NCBI RefSeq assembly: GCF_029931775.1
Contig: NC_079318.1
Coordinates: 78,961,614 to 79,025,613, forward strand
From: Euleptes europaea
Lineage: Eukaryota > Chordata > Lepidosauria > Squamata > Sphaerodactylidae
DNA: 64,000 nt
Reading direction: 5' to 3'
Position 1 is the first letter of the stretch, and every line of letters starts with the position of its first letter. The translations under genes and the position numbers were made by a program. The notes under the pieces were generated by a model. The model was given only the letters and a program-made list of their open reading frames with translations. It did no database searches and was not told the DNA's origin. Positions 11,201 to 23,027 of the stretch are shown in pieces.

Positions 11201-14200
11201 TGGGTGGGAACACCAGATCAGCGGGAGGGGGGGGGCAGCCTTGTCTTGAGCAGAGCTACCTAAAATGGCTGAACTTGTGTCCATTTCTCACCTGATGTCT
11301 TTACCCTACTGATGGGGCATAGGTTGGGATAACAAATATTCTGGCTGGAGCAGATTCCCAAGGAACCTCCAATTCTTCCTCATTCTCTTTCTTGGGTCAG
11401 TTTTGGACTGGAATAGACAGGGAAATTATTGGTCCTCTCGATTCTCTACAGCAGGGTCTCCACCAGGTAGTTTGTTGACTGCTTGTCAAGTATTTTTACA
11501 TCCCCTAGAAGATCCAGGAAGAGATCACAAAAAGGTCTGCTCTAGGCTTGCTTTAAGTTTTTTTTAAAGCTTTCATTTCATAAGGTTTTTCTGTGTGTTG
11601 CTTAGCTGATAGCTTCATTTCCAGTCTATGTTCTGTTTCTGGGACCGAATAAAAGTAGGTAACATGCTGAGGGGGGAAGTAGCTCAAGATATTTTCCATT
11701 ACTCAGAAGTAGCTTTCAATAAATAAAAGGTAGGTAGGTGACCCCTCTTCTACAGGTAGTGGCTGTGTTGGTTCATTGTCCCACACCTGGTGTTTTTGGT
11801 TTATTATTTTAATTTGGAGGGAGAACCAATTGTTTTTCTTGCAGGTATGTCCTGATTGATACACCTGGGCAGATTGAGGTATTCACCTGGTCAGCGTCGG
11901 GAACCATCATCACCGAAGCCCTGGTTAGTATATAGAATCACAGAATCATAGAGTTGGAAGGGACCACCAGGGTCATCTGGTCCAACCCCTCACAATGCAG
12001 GAAATTCACAATTACCTACCCCCCACACCCCCAGTGACCCCTACTCCATGCCCAGAAGATGGCCAAGATGCCCTCCCTCTCATATGATATTCAGTTTGAA
12101 TTAGGAGGGAGGGGTTGTGGGGGAAATGTGTAGATCTGCCTCACTTACTGCATGAATGCCCCATCTAGGCATCGTCTTTCCCATCCTTGGTGGTTTATGT
12201 GATGGATACCTCTCGCAGCACCAATCCTGTTACTTTCATGTCCAACATGCTATATGCTTGCAGGTAAGAGACCTGTCTGGGTTAGAGTGCTAAAAGTTGC
12301 TTGTTCGTAAAATCATAGAGTTGGAAGGGACCACCAGGGTCATCTAGTCCAACCCCCTGCACAATGCAGAAAACTCACAACTACCTCCCCACCCTTTGGG
12401 GTCTACTCTTGTTCCTTTTAGCCTGCCTGTTCTTAACCAGTAGTTGTGACCAGCATGCCAAAAACTTAAGGCCAGTTCAGTGGAGTTTAGCCTCCATGAT
12501 CCTCTCCTCTCTAGGACTTCCTGAGAAAGGTGGAATGATGCAGAAATTGCCTATGGTGTCAGCTGCGTTTTTACCCCTGATTTCAGTCATGGTTGGCCAC
12601 TGTGTGAACAGACTGTTGGCCTTGGTGAGCCTTGGTCTGATCCAGCTTGGCTTTTCTTATGTTCTTAAGTGATATGGTCTCTATGACCCACTCCTCTCAA
12701 CATTCTGGTTACAGCATTCTGTTCCAATTGTAGCTTCTGGATAGTCTTTGAGGGCAGCCCTACATAGAGCTTATTGCAGTCATCTAATCTAGATGTTATC
12801 AACCCCATCCAGAACAGATGTCCCAATTCCTGGGTCAAGCCTTCCCCACCACCACCAGCAACTCTGGTTTGTTAGGATTAAGCTTCAGCTTGTTAGCTCT
12901 CATCCATTCCAAAACTGCCTCCGGGCACTTGTTCAGCTTCCACAGCCTCGCTGGGATCTACTGGAAGAGCAAGATAGAGCTGAGTGTCATCCATGTATTG
13001 GTTGCAGCTCAGCCCAGATCTCCAGATGACGTCCCCCAGCAGCTTCACATTGATGTTAAAAAAATTGGAACCTTGCAGAGGCCAAGGGTCTGAGCAGCAG
13101 TCGCTCAGCACCACATTCTGAAACCTAACTTTGGGTTAGGGATGGAACCACTGCAAAATGGTGACTCCCAGGCCCAATCCCCAGAAGTGGTCCAGAAAGA
13201 TACCTTGATTGATGGTATCAAAAGCCACCAAGAGGCCCAGTAGAATTAACAGGATTGCGCTCCCTCATCCGTCTCCAGATGCTGGTCATCTACCAGGGCA
13301 ACTAAAGGTTGTACCAGCAGGTCGTGGGTCTCAAGCTGCCAAGAATCCTGTCCACATCCTCCGAATGAAGAAGCTGAAAGATGTCCCGCATAACTGGGAC
13401 CATCTGATCCTGTTGCTGCTAATATGGAGTCCCAGTCAGAATGGATGCAAGAGATCTGATCTGCAGCGTGCTGAACGGAATGATTGCAGCGAGCTGCAGA
13501 GCAGTACTCCTCCTGCTGTGGGTTGCTCAGGGCAGACAAGGCTAACCATATTAAATTATGGAATTCATTGCCAGCAGGTGGAGTGATGGCCACTAGCATC
13601 AGTTCATGGAGGGAGAGATCCATCACTGGTTAATAGCCATGAACCTTCTGAATACCAGTGCTGGGAGGCAACATTAAGGGGAAGGAGTTGGCCTCTGTTG
13701 CACTGTGTGAAACCAGATGCTGGACTAGATGGACAACTTGTCTGATCTAGCAGGGCCTCTTATTTGTTGTTCAGATGTCAGTGGTTGATGATTGGCTCCT
13801 GGTCTATCCTAATCTTGGACTCTCCGGTCTGATTCTCTTGGTTGTCCAGGATGTGTTGTTGTACTCTCAGGAGCTGCCCAGCACCCCTGGGGATGGTCAT
13901 AGCAGGGCCAGTTCTGGCAGGATCCCTTGCAGGGCCTTTCAGTGAAACAAGCTCTGCTTACTCAGCTCCTTCTGCCTGCTGGGCCATGATTGTGTGTCTT
14001 AAAACACCTTTCTTGCTCGTTTGTGATGGAAATCCTTACCTGGAAGGAGAGACTGAGTTTGCCTAAGGCTTTCTCCAATTACCTGACCAATGTCTGTTCT
14101 TTTCAGCATCCTGTATAAAACCAAGCTCCCATTTATTGTTGCCATGAACAAGGTGAGTGAAATGGTCTTCGTAGTCTTTGATCTTTCCAGATCCACAATG

Positions 14201-17200
14201 TTTATCCCCAATCCTGCTTCTCATCTGTCTCCTTTCTCTCTCTGTCCTCCCCCAATCCCCCTCTCTCATGTATTCACTCCCTCTTTCTCATGTATTCGAT
14301 GCAACAACAGGAAACTGGTGCTGGTATCATTTGTATGATCCACCTTAGACTAGGACATGATCTGCTTGTGAGCCCTGGCCCACCAGTTCTGGACCCAGTT
14401 GGCTTGTCTTATTGCTAGGTGGGGAAGATCAAGGTCAGTTTCCAGAAGTACAGGTCATGCAGGCAGCTCCCTGTGACTTAGCCAGACTGGATGCAGAAGG
14501 GACTGCATGTGTTCCACAAGGTGTCAACAGGTTCACTGTTTGTGCCTCAGATCAATGCAACTTCTGTTAAGTCTCAGGTTCCAGGAATTTTCCTTGTCAT
14601 GCCAAAAATCAAGAGTGGTAATGCCTAACTCAGGTATTTAATGCATGGCTGTTTCTCTTGCCATCACCCCTCCAACGGCTTCGGGTCTTTGTGCTGATTA
14701 TGCATGCCGTTTCCAACCGTCAGAAGTCGCCTCGCTCCCCCCTTGCATTTCCCCACGTTTTGCCCGCACTTTCAAATTCGAGTTACAACAAATCCCTGAA
14801 AATGCGGGCAAAACACGGGGAAATGCAGGGGGCGAGCGAGGCAACCTCTGACGGTTGAAAACGGCATGCATAATCAACACAAAGATCCGAAGCAGTCGGA
14901 GGGGTGCCAGCAAGTGAAACAGCCGTGTATAAAAGGTCTCTGTCTATCAAGTTGCCAGGGAGTGTGAACTCTTTGATTCCATTGGGTCAATGTTCTCAGG
15001 TTAAGGGAGTGTTGTGTCCCAACTGGGTAGATGGATGCAGCTTGTTAGCTCTCATCCATTCCAAAACTACCTCTAGGCCCTTGATGATCGTTTCCACAGT
15101 CTCCCTGGGATCTGCTGGAAGATATGTTTACCAAACATTCTGTGCCTGCTCTGGGTTTTCCCCTTTCCTTCAGTTGACTTTGTTCACTTACATGCTTTCA
15201 GCAGGGAAGGGGGGATTTAACATTTTGAGGCTTCCTTATACAATGGTTATGTCCCAAGGCAGGGTGAAATTAACAGTTTTCAGTTATTTATCTTCCCTGC
15301 TGCACACCTGAGAGGGGTAACCCATCAACTTGCCCCTGCCAGACCTGAAAAGAAGCAACAGTCATGGGGGTTCCACCAATCCCAGCTGAGCTTCTGGTAG
15401 CTGAGGTCGGGCCAGTTCAGGATAATGCTGTAGCAAAACTAGTAGGGCAGGAGCAGATTTCTAAGCAAGGGCAAGCATTTAGCCGCCAGGCATTCTTGTT
15501 TTCTTTACTCAGACGGACATCATCGACCATAGCTTTGCAGTGGAATGGATGCAGGACTTTGAAGTCTTCCAAGATGCTCTCAACCAGGAAGCAAGCTACG
15601 CCAGTAATTTGACCCGCTCCATGAGCCTGGTGTTGGACGAGTTCTATAGCTCGCTCAAGGTGTGTGCTGCGTAGCCCTTTCCCTCCTGGCATTTTGCTTG
15701 CTTGCTTTTTGAATGAAAACCTCGAAACTGAAGGTAGAACGCATGTACATGAATTTGACACACAAATGCTAAAAGAGGTACATGAAATTTATAACAAACA
15801 ATACTGTCAGCCTTCTCAAGGAAATCCCTCCCCCAATTTCCACCATTGCTTTACTGTATCACAGTGGTTCTTTGGAATTACTTTGGACTAGCTGATGTGA
15901 AAGCTTGTGTCATCTGGCAGGAGGACTCTTGGCCTTCAAAGCGGGCAGCCTTGGTTCAAATCCACCCATATTGGGTGACCTGGGGCATCTCTCCTTCAGC
16001 TGCGTGTCCCCATCCATAAAATGAAATTGTTGTGATCTTCCAGGGAGTGGAGGGAGGATTGCTGTGGGGTGATGTTGCAACAAGCACATTAGCAACACAA
16101 CAGAATGTGGGACTCCCAAGCAGCTCTTTAGTTCCAAGAGTGACCTTAGGGAATCTGCTCCCTCAACCCTCATAGAAATAAATATTTTTCCTTTTCTAGG
16201 TGGTTGGTGTTTCTGCCGTCCAGGGAACTGGGATGGAAGAATTTTTTGAACAAGTATCCAGTGCAGTTGATGAATATGAAAGGTGAGCGGGACTTCTTCA
16301 GAAAACAAGGATAGTCTGAGGCAGAACGCTACGCAGGGTGGCAGCCCTGGTACCCATGGGTGTACTTGCGTTTCAAGATAGGCCGCACTGAGCATAAGGC
16401 TGCCCAGACTGTCTTAATGGGTGGTGACCCACCCTTCCAGTCCCTGTTTCCAACTCAGCAATACAATAGGAGATTGCTGAATCTTTTCCCCCCATAAATT
16501 TTAATTGAAGGGAAAAGATTCAAAACATAACATATTTACAAACCCATACATACAGTGTGTCAAGCTTTCCAAAGGGAACCATATATTAACAGCCTAAAAA
16601 CACTGAACAATAACATGTAATCTTAAAAAAAACCTGCGTTATAAAAATGCATTTACTTTAAATCAAAGGCTATCATTCTTAACCAAATATTTATGTGACT
16701 GCTTATTTATTTAATTATTTTATAGCTGTTTACCATACATATAGAATTAATCAAATTGAACATTGCTAATTCCTGCTTCTAATAAACTGCCAATAAAATC
16801 TTATAGGTCAATGACTAAATGGTTGCATTAACCAAGTCCCCTGGCTGAGTTTCCTAACTGTGACCTCTTGATGCCCTACTTCTAGGGAGGGTGACCAGAA
16901 TACATGGCCTTTGGTAGGCTCAGGCTGGGTTATGAACTTTTGTGCGCCTCGCTGGGTAGATCTGAGTTCATACAGGAAAGAAAATCTCCAGAAAATCTTT
17001 GAGTTATGTCAACAAAGCACTGTACAGCTGACTGCTCAGGGTGATGTTGCCTCTGGCGGCATAGGAGCATCTGTTCATCTGCACCTCTGTGTCTGTCAAA
17101 GAGTGTCCAGCTGGCCTCAGCCAGGGCTTTCTCTGCCCTGGCCCCTGTCTGGTGGAATAGTTTCTCAAATGAGACCAGGGACCTCAGGGATTTCCACTGG

Positions 17201-20200
17201 ACCTGCAAGACAGAGCTATTCCACCAGGCCTGTGGTTGAGGCCAGCTACGGTTGGTTTCCATCAATGCTGGCCTCCCTACCCTACCATGCACACCTACCT
17301 GTTGAATTATTCCATCTTGGGGATGTGGAAGGCTGCAGTGTGCTTTGGCCTCTATTTCACACCAGTGGTGCCTTTAGATGTAGGTTATTGTGTATGGCTG
17401 ATTGTGCAGGCTGGTTTTAACTATTGTTTTGTTTTAACAGGTTTTTACCTTAAAATCTATTTTATGTGAGTCGCCCTGAACCCGGTCTAGGCTGGGGAGG
17501 GTGGATTATAAATTCGATTAAATAAATAATAGATGCTCAGGTCACAAGTCTGTGCAATCCATAAACTAATATGTGGAACCTGTTTCTGTCTCTCCCTCCA
17601 GGGACTACCGCCCGGAATATGAACGCCTAAGGAACAAAATGGTAGGTGCCCGGCTTCACACCCCTTATGTTGCCTGTGCTCTGTTGGCTGCGGCAGTGCC
17701 AGCCTCTCCCTCCCTGGCTGCACATCGATGTGTGCTTGCTTTCCTTAATTTGTCTCTGGGTGGAAATGCCTCAGCTCAGCTATCAGGTGATATTGGGTTT
17801 GGGAGAAGGCAAACCCCAGGAACAGAGTTATCGGGGAGGGGATTTGCAGGTCTGCAGCAAGAGGGTGGGATTAGCAAAAAAATCTCTATCAGTGGAAATC
17901 CTGCATAGGATCCAATCCTGTGCATTCTGAGTTGGACCTGACCGCCACTCTCTCCACCTGCCCCCCCAGGACCATTCATCCTCTTTCTTTTTTGGGGGGT
18001 CAGCATGAGTCTCTACCCCTTTGGTCTCTGATCAGCCCACCTGTTCTGTTGGGGTCTGGAAAGCCTTTGGGAGTTGTTCCTAGGAGAATTTTCAGAACAA
18101 AGGAAGCAAGCAAAGCGGGAGAATAGGTAGGAGGGCAGGCCCTTCACGTGGTTGAGTTTTAACTGTGACGTACAGTGGCAGCTAGTTCAGTTGCAGGAAG
18201 AATTCCTGGTGCGAAGGAAATGCCCAGAGAGAAATGAGCCAGTGAAGGACATTCAGCTGTAATCATTTCAATCCCATCAAGGTGCTGTTGGGCTCAGTAC
18301 TCTTATTTGTTGTCTTGCTGAACAAAAGCCCCCCCCCCACACACACACACATCCCGATTTAATGAATTGCAAAGCTGATGCATTATGCACCCCATCCCCT
18401 TTCTCTATTTGGAAAGCCTTCCCCTGTGGAAGTCCATCCTGGGCACATCTCAAAGAGATTTCCCCCCCTGCTTTCACCACCGGCTGTAAGTTAACTGTAC
18501 TTCAACCAGTGGCAGGCCCTCTGAGTAACCTGTTCCATCTAGTAGCAGGAGAAAAGAGCCTTCTGTTCCTCTGAAACCTCAACTCTCCCCCACCCCCCCA
18601 GCCAGCTTCTGTGTGGATTTAAATGGGGCTGCCCCTCCATAGTGGGGTCACTCTTTTCCTCGGATTCCCTTTTCCTGAGAGCCTTAGCTTAGGGCTTCAT
18701 GCGGGTGCAAATGATGTGTCAGGGCACTGAGAGCAAGCAGAGATCCCTGAAGTGGCCTCCCCGAAATCGGTGGATGTTGTGTAGTCCAGTTTTGCCTCTC
18801 TTGACATGACCTCTATTTTTGGCTAGGCGGTGGCCTGGCACTGCACTGGCAGATCTTACTCCCTGCCTCTCAAGAGTGTGGCTGAGAGTTGTCTTCAGGA
18901 CTCCTCTCTTGCTCCTCAGTGGCTTGTCTTCCTCTTAACCAAAACGTATTATTGGGCTTGGCCTATAGGTGAACTTGGGCTGTTGTGTTAATGGGAGCGG
19001 TCTTGTCTGGGTTGCAGGAAAGAGCTGAAAGCCAGCGGCAGCATGAGCAGCTAGAACGTTTACAGCAAGACATGGACCCCGTCCCTCTGGAGAACAGCCC
19101 AGCTGGCTCAGGTATGAAGCAGCTTAGGCCACGGGCATGAAGGCATCTTTGCCAAGGCTTGCCTTGACAATTGGAGCAGTTGTTTGGGGGCGGCAGGAGG
19201 TGACATGCTAGTTCCTCTCTACATGTCTGTTGAGCCCAACTGTGCAGTTTGGATGTGGGTGAGAATCATAGAGGTGTGTGTGTGTTAAGTGCCGTCAAGT
19301 CGCTTCCAACTCTTGGCGACCCTATGAATCAAAGTCCTCCAAAATGTCCTATTTTTAACCGCCTTGTTCAGATCTTGCAAATTGAGGGCTGTGGCTTCCT
19401 TTATTAAGTCAATCCAGTCATAGAGTTGAAAGGGACCAAACATGCCATCTAGTCCAACCCCCTGCTAGGCATTTCTGACAAGTGTTTTTCCAGCTGCGGC
19501 TTGAAGACTGCCAGAGAGGGGGAGCTCACTAGGAAGCCGATTCCACTGCTGAACTACTCTCACTACGGGAGGCTGTCTGTGTCTGTGCTGTGTCTGCGAG
19601 AGAAAGCAGCAACTGTTGCAGTCTTGAGTTTCCAGCTGGGCTCGGTTGGGGTCCTCAGTGTGTCCAGGGAAGGGCCGTAGCTCAGTTTGTAGAGCATCTG
19701 CTTGGCATGCAGAAGGTCCCAGGTTCAATCCCTGGCATCTCCAATTAAAGGGACCAGGCAAGTAGGTGATATGCAAGACCCCTGCCTGACTGCATGGAGA
19801 GCCGCTGCCAGTCTGAGTAGACAATACTGACTTTGATGGATCAAGGGTCTGATTTAGTATAAGGCAGCTTCATGTGTTCAGGGAGCCCCCATGCAGTTCT
19901 TATCCAGTCTCTCTTGAGAGTTCCCCAGTGGTCCATCCATCCTTTTTGTGCTGGGCCAGCAGCAGCTCTGCTTGGGCTGTGGGGAGCAGAAGCCAGAGGC
20001 ACGCTGAAAGGTGGGGAAGGGGGTGGGGGCAACGCCCAGCCCTACATGGCCAGGGCAAAGTGAGCAACTGCTTCCTTGTTTCTCCCAGGCTCAACGGCCG
20101 AGTCTGAGTCGGGCCCTTCAGCGCTGATCCTGACACGAGGAACTTTGGAGGATGAGGCCCAGGAGAGCGATACCGATGACATTGACCATCAAGGTGAGGA

Positions 20201-21365
20201 AGGATGCACTACATGGTGGAAATGCGGCAGCCACGGGCCCCTGGCAAGGCTGTGTGGGGAGGAGCCAGTGTGGCTCTCCCCTCATTGCTTTTGGGCAGTT
20301 GCATTTGTCTCCAAAGCTACTTAAGGTGAAGGAGAGTGCTCTTCCTTTCGGTTGGACTAGAGAGGAAGAGGGGGAAACAGAAGGGCGGGATGGTACATAT
20401 ATTGACTGCAAATATTTATACGGTAGCCAGTTATGAATAAGTTACAACTGTTCATAGATCATAACACTATCTTGGTGTATCTGAAACCTACTAAGCGTAC
20501 TGTTTTTGCCTTAATTTTGGATAACTCTCAGTGGAGTGGCCTCGCAGTTGTTTGTAGCAGAGTGCTCCATAACATTTGCAGCTTCTTGAATAACAAAGTT
20601 CCTGCACAACTGAGTCATCTCATGTTGTGCTACCCCAGTAATCAGATTGTGCCCTTCCCAGTTCCAAATAGCATTTGGAGCAGCAGAATCTGACTTCCAC
20701 CTGACGACGCCCTTCCCTGTTCCAGAGAGTCCACCCCCCATCTTCTGGGCATGGAGTAGGGGTCACTGGGGGTGTGGGGGGGTAGTTGTGAATTTCCTGC
20801 ATTGTTGGACAAGATGACCCCGGTGGTCCCTTCCAATTCTATGATTCTATGATGGTGCCTGGCTCCATTTCTGGTTCCGCTAAATGGAGACACTTAAGGG
20901 CTACGGTTTAATGAGCCACACTTGCGTTGCTGTCTGCGGACAGTGACAGCACAGCCGCTGGCTGCCCAGTGATTCTTACACAGGGTCACACTCAGAAGTG
21001 GGTTCCTCCTCATTGGGACGGGAAAGGCGCTGCCCTCTTCACCTTCAAATCTTTCCCCAGAAGGTGGGTGAGCCCAGCAGCCTGCTGTGGGTTTGAGTAC
21101 CACACCTTCTCCCTTGATCTGTTCCTGCTTGACACTAGCTGTCAAGGGAGTGGGGCAGAAGGGGAGGGCGTCTTTCCACCTCTTCCTGCGGTCCTGGCTG
21201 CTCTCAACAACGATGTTCTTTGCCCTAAAGCTGTCAGTGGGATCCACTTGCTCAGGGTTTCTGTTCCCTTTTGTTTCAGTGACAGAGGAAAGCCACGAAG
21301 AACCAGCCTTCAGAAACTTCCTGCAGGAGGCCAAACAGCGCTATCCAGCCAGAAGCAGCCACTAG
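5298..21365 (+). CDS. GPN1: GPN1, GPN-loop GTPase 1 (XAB1), complete, 14 coding exons
   Basis: Exons: 5298-5384, 6598-6691, 9519-9558, 10660-10726, 11130-11167, 11845-11923, 12169-12263, 14107-14152, 15513-15659, 16200-16282, 17602-17641, 19018-19111, 20089-20193, 21280-21365 (TAG). All are GT/AG in consistent phase and sum to 1101 bp, or 366 residues (human is about 374). Walker A is GMAGSGKT (residues 18-25). The family-defining GPN insert is GLGPNGG (GPN at 78-80), switch II/G3 is DTPGQ (114-118) and G4 is NKTD (181-184). The tail is charged and acidic (ESDTDDIDH) and ends [12 protein letters not shown], as in vertebrate GPN1. Known role: a cytoplasmic/nuclear shuttling GTPase that works with GPN3 in assembly and nuclear import of RNA polymerase II. 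The start ATG sits in the CpG-island exon 29 codons before the first donor. Nothing disrupts the frame. Introns carry CR1, L2, SINE and hAT insertions. Confidence 0.98.
5507..5635 (+). repeat. Penelope-like 3' fragment with hammerhead-like core
   Basis: It contains CTGAAGA, then a perfect 6-bp hairpin GTGAGC-TGTG-GCTCAC, then GAAAGC (5507-5536). This satisfies the CUGANGA / stem II / GAAA boxes of a hammerhead ribozyme. The tail GGTGCTACTGGACTC and ACTAACACGGCTACCCA recurs at 26,9xx, 38,19x and 51,5xx, and the 26.9-kb copy belongs to an element with a Penelope-type GIY-YIG remnant. It lies in GPN1 intron 1. Confidence 0.6.
5881..6105 (+). repeat. 5S rRNA-derived SINE
   Basis: The head follows vertebrate 5S rRNA: CCTGATCTC...AGATCTCAGAAGCTAAGCAGGGTC, then GGTTAGTATTTGGATGGGAGACC, including the internal promoter region. 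The tail (GGGGTCACCATATGTCAACTG...) resembles the BovB 3' end, then CA repeats. A second copy is at 54,215, and a split one spans 56,811-57,500. Confidence 0.85.
7026..7110 (+). repeat. MIR-like SINE fragment
   Basis: It has the tRNA-like head AGCCAGTGTGGTACAGTGG, also seen at 61,165 (plus) and, in reverse, at 23,300 and 62,430. Confidence 0.5.
8336..8493 (+). repeat. Polypyrimidine tract (C/T-rich, about 155 bp)
   Basis: Nearly uninterrupted TTTC/CCCT runs on the plus strand. Long open frames here on both strands come from the simple composition, not from genes. Such tracts can form triplex (H-DNA) structures. Confidence 0.9.
8629..8832. mobile_element. TAGGGTTGCCA-family MITE, nested in the 8164-8959 hAT
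   Basis: It has the usual palindromic ends (GTTGCCAATCTCCAGG and CTTGGCAACCCTAG) and the family core GGAGATCTCCTGCTATTAC...ATTGGACTCTATGGC. Confidence 0.85.
11936..12092 (-). repeat. CR1 LINE 3' end
   Basis: It starts with the reverse complement of the CR1 terminal octamer (AGAATCATAGAGTTGGAAGG) and continues GACCACCAGGGTCATCTGGT. It sits just 3' of GPN1 exon 6. Confidence 0.9.
12308..12672. repeat. Two CR1 fragments in opposite orientation
   Basis: 12308-12395 is a minus-strand CR1 3' end (ATCATAGAGTTGGAAGGGAC). About 12560-12672 is a plus-strand fragment of the other CR1 subfamily, ending CTTGGCTTTTCTTATGTTCT. Confidence 0.8.
12680..13340 (-). repeat. L2-like LINE fragment with reverse-transcriptase remnant
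   Basis: The minus strand around 12,960-13,110 reads [13 protein letters not shown], the catalytic YxDD box of LINE2-type reverse transcriptase (usually YADDTQLY), followed by an A/E-rich stretch as in L2. The frame is damaged on both sides. It lies in GPN1 intron 7. Confidence 0.75.
13565..13770 (+). repeat. CR1-type LINE 3' fragment
   Basis: It contains TGGAATTCATTGCCAGCAGG, ATACCAGTGCTGGGAGGCAA and GATGCTGGACTAGATGGAC, a degraded CR1 3' end. Confidence 0.65.
14644..14927. mobile_element. Palindromic MITE with arms of about 140 bp
   Basis: The left half (ATGGCTGTTTC..., CCCCTCCAACGGCTTCGGGTC, TTATGCATGCCGTTT) is repeated in reverse complement in the right half (AAACGGCATGCATAA, GAAGCAGTCGGAGGGG, GAAACAGCCGTG). 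Nearly the whole 284 bp folds on itself. The superfamily is not assigned because no clean target duplication is visible. Confidence 0.75.
15030..15130 (-). repeat. Short L2-like fragment
   Basis: GCAGCTTGTTAGCTCTCATC and the following bases match the copy at about 12,880-12,980. Confidence 0.6.
15915..16090 (+). repeat. MIR-like CORE-SINE remnant
   Basis: The segment TGACCTGGGGCATCT...CATAAAATGAAATTGTTGTGA is typical of old MIR elements. Confidence 0.5.
16930..17535 (+). repeat. L2-like LINE 3' end
   Basis: It contains CAGGGCTTTCTCTGCCCTGG, then GGTGGAATAG...GAGACC, and ends GAGTCGCCCTGAACCC...GGTGGATTATAAAT with an ATAAA tail, the usual squamate L2-like 3' end. It lies just upstream of GPN1 exon 11. 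The AT-rich stretch at 16,500-16,850 before it shows nothing I can name. Confidence 0.7.
19265..19560 (-). repeat. BovB LINE 3' end followed by a CR1 3' end
   Basis: 19265-19410 carries the reverse complement of the BovB terminus (GTGCCGTCAAGTCGCTTCC). 19415-19555 is a minus-strand CR1 3' end (TCATAGAGTTGAAAGGGACC). Confidence 0.75.
19672..19883 (+). repeat. tRNA-derived SINE, full length
   Basis: It has box A-like TAGCTCAGTTTGTAGAGC, box B-like GGTTCAATCCC and the 3' body ending AAGGCAGCTTCATGTG. It lies in GPN1 intron 12. Confidence 0.9.
20625..20862 (+). repeat. CR1 LINE 3' end
   Basis: It ends GGTCCCTTCCAATTCTATGA with two ATTCTATG units, the CR1 terminal octamer. Confidence 0.9.
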
Positions 21366-23027
21366 GGGAAGAGGAGGAGGAGGCCAGAATGCGTGGATTC
21401 AAGAACATGAAGATGCTGCAGAGCAAGATTGGTTGGATTCCCTCCCCCCAAAGAAAAGACACTGTTGGCCTTGTGGGAAATTCTCTGCTGGCCGCACAGG
21501 GTTGCGTTCAAAATGCTTCTTTTTAGAGAATGAAGCTGAGCTGGAGACTTGGGCATTCAGCATGGTTCCCCTTTCCCAGCCCTTGGCTTCTTTTGGACAG
21601 ATGTGGGCAGCTGGTTTTTCATTTTTGTTTGTGGGGGAGGACAATACAGCCTGGAGAAACCTCCTTGTTCAGCAGGTTCACAGGCGGTTCTGTAGATGGA
21701 GCCCCCAACCAGGTTTTCAGCATCGATTGAAGGACGGAGTGTGCCCGTCTCCCCAGGTGTACGTGACTTCAATCTCCTGCACGGTGATTTTGTTTGTCTT
21801 TTGTAAGTTATTATAAAATGTATATTTTCCTATTAAGCACTGGTAGTTGGCTGGCTGCTCCTTTGAACTGGGTGGGTGGGTAATTAAACAGCCCTGCAGC
21901 TTCCTGCCACAACTGAAGCATCTGCCCCAAATCACAGGTTGGCACAAAAAAAGTAGTGTCAGGAGGGTGCATTGGCCAGGCCCATTTGGTATGGAGAGCA
22001 GAAAGCAGCATCCAGAGAATCCTTCTTTTTGAAAAGATCATGTTTCTAGCCCTCATGGGTGCCCTGAAAGTATGTGGGAACCAACTGGGGGCTTTCCTGG
22101 CCCTATGTCACTCAAGTCCTCTCCTGGTGTACATCAAAAGCAGTACGTAACGAACATGCCTTGTTTATACAGGACTTGGACTTCAGCGTTGTTGTACCAA
22201 TTGTGGGGTGATTTTTTTTCCTTAGTGCTTACAGATCTGCATAGAAGCGCTCTCCACTGCCTTAGGAAAACAGCAGCTGTTCATGGCCTCCCTTCCCCGA
22301 CCAAGTTTGGAAAAGAGGATTGGCAACCTTTACAGAATCTTCAGAGGTGTTCCCACTCTCTGAGGCAGCTGCTGTGGAGGAAGAATCCCTGTAGGTATAG
22401 ACTTGGAATCTGATCTAAGAGGCATTACCTCTTTCCTCCCAACTTCAGTCTTGATACCTGAAGCGGGATAAATTCAACAGTGAGATCCAGGAGCCCTGGA
22501 GTTTGCAGGGTCCTCGGAACTTGGGGTAAACACTCATCAGCCTGTTTTGGGAGGAAAGCCATCTGTATGCAGACAGACCAAGTGAAAAGCACCCCCCAAA
22601 TATAGTGATGTAATAGCAGGTAAGGGCAACTTCAAGGACGAAGTCAAAATTTCGACCTCCAAGCAGAAGGCAAGAGTTATCAAAATAAATTTATTTACTG
22701 AGACAAGGTTAATTTTAAGCACAGATGGGTATATTTGTTTCCGAAGTGGGTCAGCAGGTCAACAAAGAATGCAGGCCTGGTTGAGCCTTTGGAATGATCA
22801 ACCAGGACAAATCTGGGGAAGAAGGGGCTTAGCCTGGACTTTTGGGAGGTGAACAGTATGGATCAAAGTAGTAGCTCCAGTAGATCCCAGGTGCTCGTCT
22901 AGATTTCAGCTGCCCTGGTTGGTCTTGGAGAATCTCATCTGCTTGTTTTAACAGCTCCACTTGGATGGAGAGCACCTCCTATTCACTATGCTATGAAGCT
23001 TGCTGATTGTTGTGGGCTGGACCTAGG
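21366..23027 (+). other. GPN1 3' UTR and flank
   Basis: No second gene is visible. No canonical AATAAA occurs close to the stop. The nearest poly(A)-like words are TATAAA near 21,812 and AATAAA at 22,684. The long open frame at 20,927-21,526 mostly overlaps the last exon in another phase and is not a gene. Confidence 0.5.

Noticed and set aside
19672-19745. Possible tRNA-Ala gene
   Set aside because: The box A and B words are tRNA-like, but the sequence continues into a repeated SINE body and recurs six times in the window.
20927-21526. 199-codon frame overlapping the last GPN1 exon
   Set aside because: It is in a different phase from the conserved GPN1 exon and resembles nothing; a shadow frame.
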